From: Desulfovibrio sp. DV
GTDB lineage: Bacteria > Desulfobacterota > Desulfovibrionia > Desulfovibrionales > Desulfovibrionaceae
Assembly: GCF_001936595.1 (NCBI RefSeq)
Contig: NZ_MLBG01000038.1
Location: 1-35,513, forward strand
Length of the DNA stretch: 35,513 nucleotides
Direction of reading: 5' to 3'
The notes below the pieces were generated by a model that was given only the letters and a program-made list of their open reading frames with translations, was not told the origin of the DNA and did no database searches. Shown in pieces: positions 32,348 through 35,513 of this stretch. Made by a program: the position numbers and the translations under genes. The number at the start of each line of letters is the position of its first letter. The stretch's first letter is position 1.

Positions 32348-34978
32348 TTAGGGTTTGACGCTGAAGATATAGGCGTTTTGCGGCGTCAGGTATTTGCCGG
32401 CCAGCTCCTGAAGCGCCTGGGGAGTGACACCCTGAGCCGCATCGACGACCTGGCGTTCGTGGTCGATGGGCAGCCCGGCGGCCAGGGACTGGGAGGCCTC
32501 GCTGCTTCTGGCCCGAAGGCTTTGGCGTTCGCGGTAGTAGTCGCCGGCCATGACGTTCTTGGCCCGCAGCATGAGTTCATCCGGGAGCGGCGTCTGCTTG
32601 AGCTGGTCGGCCACCTGCCGAAATCCTGCCAGGGCCGCCTCGGCCTTATCCGGAGAGGTGCCGATGTAAAAGGCCATGAACCCGGCATGGCGGGCCTGCC
32701 ACAGAAAGGAGGTCACGGAATAGCCCAGGCTCTCGCCATCGCGCAGACGGGTGAAAAGCAGTCCGCTTTGTCCGGCCAGCACATCGTTTAAGAGGTGAAG
32801 GGCCGGCGTTTCCGGAGAATCGATGCCCGGCACGGGAAAGACCATAAAGAGATGGATCTGGTTACGCTCGGCCAGCGTGGCCGATTCCTGGCGCTTTTCC
32901 CCCCACTGCGGCGTGGCAAAGGCGAAAGGCCGGGACGGGCCGCTGGCCTTGGCCAGGGACTCGGCCAGACGCTGCACGGCAGCGGCGTCGAAGTCGCCGC
33001 TGACAGCCAGTACCCAGGGCATGGACCGCTGGGCGGTCCAGAAGCCCACCACGTCCTTGGGGCCAAACCCCTTGACCGTGGCCGCGTCGCCCAGGCGGGT
33101 GTAGGCGTAGGCGGTGTCGGTGAAAAGGAACGGGAAGAGCCTGCGGAAGGCCAGCCCCATGGGCTCGTCTTCCTTGGACTTGATGGCGGCCAGCTGGTCA
33201 TTGACCTCGCGCTTGACTTCGGTTGGCAAAAAAGCCGGGGCAGACAGGATGTCGGCAAAAAGGCCGTACATGTCGCCCTGGAAGCGGCTGGGGAAGCGCG
33301 AACCCACAGAGAACGAATCCCGGCCCGAGGAAGCCGAAAGCGAAGCCGCCCGATCGGCCAGGAAGTCTTCCAGGGCGTTGGCCGAGAGTTTGGCCGTGCC
33401 CGAGGTCAGGCAATTGGCGGCCAGCTCGGCCAGTCCCTGGCGATCCTTGGCCAGCAGGGCATCGCCGCCGTTGTAGGTCATGGACATGGAGACGTAAGGC
33501 AGGGTCGCATCCGGCAGCAGGACCAGGGTGTGGCCGCCCCCCAGGTCGACGACCCGCGAGGCTGCAGCCGCAGTGGCGGCATCCGCCCCCTTGGCCGCAG
33601 TCTTGGGCGCAGGCCAGATTTTTGCCGCGGCCTCGGTCAACCCGGCCGACGTGACCGTGGCCTCGTCGGCCTTGGGCGCAAGCACTGCCGCCACCATGCG
33701 TTCGGGGCGAAGGGTCGAGGCGATGACGGCCTCCAGGGCCTTTTGGTCCACGAGCTTGACCGCCCGCAGATAATTGGCCTCGCCGTCCGGCTCGTAGCCG
33801 TAAAACCGGAAGTAGCCGGCCTTCATGGCCAACCCGGCCAGCGTCTCCTTGGCGCCGTACAGGCCGTCCTCGACACCGAGCTTGACCCGCTCGATCTCCT
33901 TGTCGCTAAACGACGCGCCTTTGAGTTTGGCCAGTTCGCCGAGCAGGCCCTGCCAGAAGGCGGCCAGATTCTTGGCGTCCAGGGTGGCGTCGATAAAAAA
34001 AAGACCGCCGCGCTCCAGGGTCATGGAGGCGCAGGACACGTCGTCCACCAGCTGTTTTTCGTATTTAAACGTGCGGTACAGCCGGCTGGTTTCATCGCCG
34101 GCCAAAAGCTTGGCCAGGACTTCCAGGCCGGCCTCGTCGGCGCTGCGAAGCCCCGGAGTCGGGAAGGACACCTGCAGGCGCACCTTGCCCCACTGGCCGT
34201 ATTCCACCCGCACCGAAGGCTGGGCAGCGGCAGCGGGAATGGGATAGACGGCCGGCGGCGTGATGAGCCGGTCATTGGTCAGGTCGCCGAAAAGCGCCCC
34301 GGCTTCCAGTTCCACTGCATCGGCCCGCACCTTGCCGACCACCACCAGCAGCATGGACTGGGGCTGGTAGCGCTCGGCCACGTAGGCCCGCAGGTCGTCG
34401 CCGGAAAAGCCCGACACCGTCTCGGGGAAACCGATGATGGGCCAGCCGTACGGCTTCCCGGGCCAGGCCATGGACTGAGTGAGCTGGAAGAGGCGGTTAT
34501 CGGGATCGTCCTTGCCCCGGGCCAGTTCGGAGAGCACCACCTGCCGCTCGCTGTCGAGCTCGCCGGGATCAAATTTGGCCCCGAAGATCATGTCCTTGAT
34601 GACATCCAGGCCAAGCCGCCAATGCTCGGCAGGCAGGTCCACCCGGTAGGTGGTGCTGTCAAAGCTCGTGGCGGCATTGAGCTCGCCGCCGGCCCCCTCG
34701 ATGTCGGACGCCACCTGCCCGGACGGGCGTTTCTCAGTGGATTTAAAGACCATATGCTCAAGCAGGTGGCTAAGGCCGGCCTGCTTGGGGGTTTCGTAAC
34801 CGGAACCGGCATGGACGAAAAGGCGCACGGCAACCAGGGGGAAGCGGTCGTCCTCAATGGTCATGACCGTGAGGCCGTTTTTGAGCCGGACCACCTTGGG
34901 GGCTTCGGCCGAATAAGCCGACGATGCGGCCAGGGCCAGGAAGGCCACGGCCAGACACAAGACGTTTCGCCAACGCAT
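32348..34978 (-). CDS. Exported M16-family zinc peptidase (pitrilysin/insulinase-like)
   Basis: An 876-residue protein with a signal peptide (1-23, cleaved near AYSA) and two tandem M16 halves. The N-terminal half carries the inverted zinc motif HLLEH at 71-75 and a third ligand Glu near 151 in QVVLSELARGKDD. The C-terminal half (about 450-870) has the M16 fold without the zinc motif and includes MSMTYNGGDALL and the typical R/Y-containing GLAFRRLFPFLFTD region. It should degrade short peptides in the periplasm. AAGGAG precedes the ATG at 34978; a longer frame to 35086 is not supported. A strong terminator follows. The AT-rich palindrome at 35072 lies about 95 bases upstream. Confidence 0.92.
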   Translation of the reverse strand: MRWRNVLCLAVAFLALAASSAYSAEAPKVVRLKNGLTVMTIEDDRFPLVAVRLFVHAGSGYETPKQAGLSHLLEHMVFKSTEKRPSGQVASDIEGAGGELNAATSFDSTTYRVDLPAEHWRLGLDVIKDMIFGAKFDPGELDSERQVVLSELARGKDDPDNRLFQLTQSMAWPGKPYGWPIIGFPETVSGFSGDDLRAYVAERYQPQSMLLVVVGKVRADAVELEAGALFGDLTNDRLITPPAVYPIPAAAAQPSVRVEYGQWGKVRLQVSFPTPGLRSADEAGLEVLAKLLAGDETSRLYRTFKYEKQLVDDVSCASMTLERGGLFFIDATLDAKNLAAFWQGLLGELAKLKGASFSDKEIERVKLGVEDGLYGAKETLAGLAMKAGYFRFYGYEPDGEANYLRAVKLVDQKALEAVIASTLRPERMVAAVLAPKADEATVTSAGLTEAAAKIWPAPKTAAKGADAATAAAASRVVDLGGGHTLVLLPDATLPYVSMSMTYNGGDALLAKDRQGLAELAANCLTSGTAKLSANALEDFLADRAASLSASSGRDSFSVGSRFPSRFQGDMYGLFADILSAPAFLPTEVKREVNDQLAAIKSKEDEPMGLAFRRLFPFLFTDTAYAYTRLGDAATVKGFGPKDVVGFWTAQRSMPWVLAVSGDFDAAAVQRLAESLAKASGPSRPFAFATPQWGEKRQESATLAERNQIHLFMVFPVPGIDSPETPALHLLNDVLAGQSGLLFTRLRDGESLGYSVTSFLWQARHAGFMAFYIGTSPDKAEAALAGFRQVADQLKQTPLPDELMLRAKNVMAGDYYRERQSLRARSSEASQSLAAGLPIDHERQVVDAAQGVTPQALQELAGKYLTPQNAYIFSVKP

Positions 34979-35071
34979 ACGGGATACTCCTTTACGGCCC
35001 TGCCCGGCCGAGTCGCCGGACGGACGGGCACCCGGCAGCCGCAGCGGCCAGAGTGCTGGCTTCGGTGGGGA

Positions 35072-35091
35072 AACGATACTTAACAATCGTT
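35072..35091. promoter_or_regulatory. AT-rich interrupted palindrome upstream of the M16 gene
   Basis: The sequence fits AACGATnnTTAAnnATCGTT, with 16 of 20 positions symmetric. It stands out from the GC-rich surroundings and lies between the DUF2344 stop and the M16 start, about 95 bases before the latter. This is typical of a dimeric repressor or activator site; I cannot name the regulator. Confidence 0.45.
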
Positions 35092-35095
35092 CATC

Positions 35096-35513
35096 TCAGG
35101 CGGCCAGCCGCCGCCCTCGGCAAAAAGCCACACCGGTCTTGGCCAGTGCATAGGCCCCGCGGACAAGCTGCGGACAGACCGCTTCCACCAGCCGCAGGGG
35201 ACTTACGTAGGTCTCGGCAAAATTGCAGGTAAAGCGCACCGCTGCCGGCCCTGTGACCGCCACAGCGGTGACGATGGACTTGGCATCGAGGGTGCGCGGG
35301 CCTTTCTTCGATTCCCAGGTCACCGGGAAGGACTCGACCCGGGTGAAATCCTGCCAGCCCTGCAACCCCGGCGGGGCCAGCTCGTCGGGCAGGGTCAGGA
35401 TGAAGGTCTCCAGCACCGGGTGGGCCACCTTGCGCCCGCCGGCCAGGGTCTCAACCCCGACCACGGCCAAGCCCTCGGGCAGATTGGGGTTGAGCCGGGC
35501 GGCGAAAATCCTC
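35096..35513 (-). CDS. DUF2344 (TIGR03936) radical-SAM-linked protein, C-terminal part
   Basis: The frame is open to the right edge, so only the last 139 residues are visible; the start lies outside. The sequence RLNPNLPEGLAVVGVETLAG and the following beta-rich region to the C-terminus match the DUF2344 domain found C-terminal to, or next to, a radical-SAM protein. Cysteine-rich radical-SAM motifs are not in the visible part. The family is of unknown function, often beside ribosome or tRNA-modification genes. It ends 5 bases before the AT-rich palindrome. Confidence 0.72.
   Translation of the reverse strand, partial: RIFAARLNPNLPEGLAVVGVETLAGGRKVAHPVLETFILTLPDELAPPGLQGWQDFTRVESFPVTWESKKGPRTLDAKSIVTAVAVTGPAAVRFTCNFAETYVSPLRLVEAVCPQLVRGAYALAKTGVAFCRGRRLAA

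Noticed and set aside
32795-35083. 762-codon plus-strand open frame opposite the M16 peptidase gene
   Set aside because: It is the antisense shadow of a gene with clear motifs, signal peptide, ribosome site and terminator; its own translation has no recognisable domain.
1-35513. CRISPR arrays, tRNA or rRNA genes, prophage or insertion sequences
   Set aside because: No regularly spaced repeats, cloverleaf, rRNA stretches, transposase or phage genes were seen on either strand.

Overview
The window is GC-rich, almost wholly protein-coding chromosomal DNA with short intergenic gaps and no phage, transposase, tRNA or rRNA gene that I can see. The gene set includes an anaerobic indolepyruvate:ferredoxin oxidoreductase, a stand-alone FMN-type glutamate-synthase-like protein, HupE/NicO metal transporters, an acetate symporter with DUF485 partner, paired XRE-cupin regulators with acyl-CoA synthetases, and a DUF2344 protein. 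This fits an anaerobic deltaproteobacterium, most likely a sulfate reducer of the Desulfovibrionaceae (Solidesulfovibrio-like). That placement is an inference from gene content and composition, not a database result.

Layout. 1-3816 (minus): acetate-uptake block: DUF485 protein, ActP-type symporter, then after an attenuator-like hairpin a DUF294 nucleotidyltransferase-like protein and a cNMP/CBS protein cut by the window edge. 4063-8733 (minus): a small cysteine-rich protein; a compact operon of parvulin-like isomerase, HupE-type transporter and a HupE-NicO fusion with a histidine-rich loop; and a TVGYGD potassium-channel protein. 8734-9087: intergenic with hairpin repeats. 9088-13782: two divergently transcribed modules, each an XRE-cupin regulator followed by an acyl-CoA synthetase. 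13824-15632: convergent hairpin and an FMN-binding glutamate-synthase-like protein (minus). 16043-17871 (plus): SGNH-hydrolase lipoprotein and a DUF364 protein. 17933-19279 (minus): NhaA. 19642-24326 (plus): Dus, IspH, a CheV-like protein and a degenerate ROK-like protein.

24465-29272 (plus) is a likely operon: membrane-anchored TPR-like protein, iorA, iorB and a GTG-started AAA+ regulator overlapping iorB. The regulator looks like a sigma-54 activator that has lost its GAFTGA loop. 29351-31693 (plus): a divergent PEP-carboxykinase-like protein and a small membrane protein resembling a K+ channel with an altered filter. 31818-35513 (minus): OsmC-like protein, a strong intrinsic terminator, an exported M16 peptidase with an AT-rich palindrome upstream, and the C-terminus of a DUF2344 radical-SAM-linked protein.

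Functionally the window covers acetate and fatty/aryl-acid activation, oxidative 2-oxoacid (aromatic amino acid) catabolism, metal and ion homeostasis, and isoprenoid and tRNA housekeeping. The items most worth a second look are the degenerate activator coupled to iorAB, the channel-like protein with filter TNTGCAD, the mirrored XRE-cupin/ligase modules, the HupE-NicO fusion operon, and a dispersed hairpin repeat with a compensatory base pair, one copy of which supplies the osmC stop codon.
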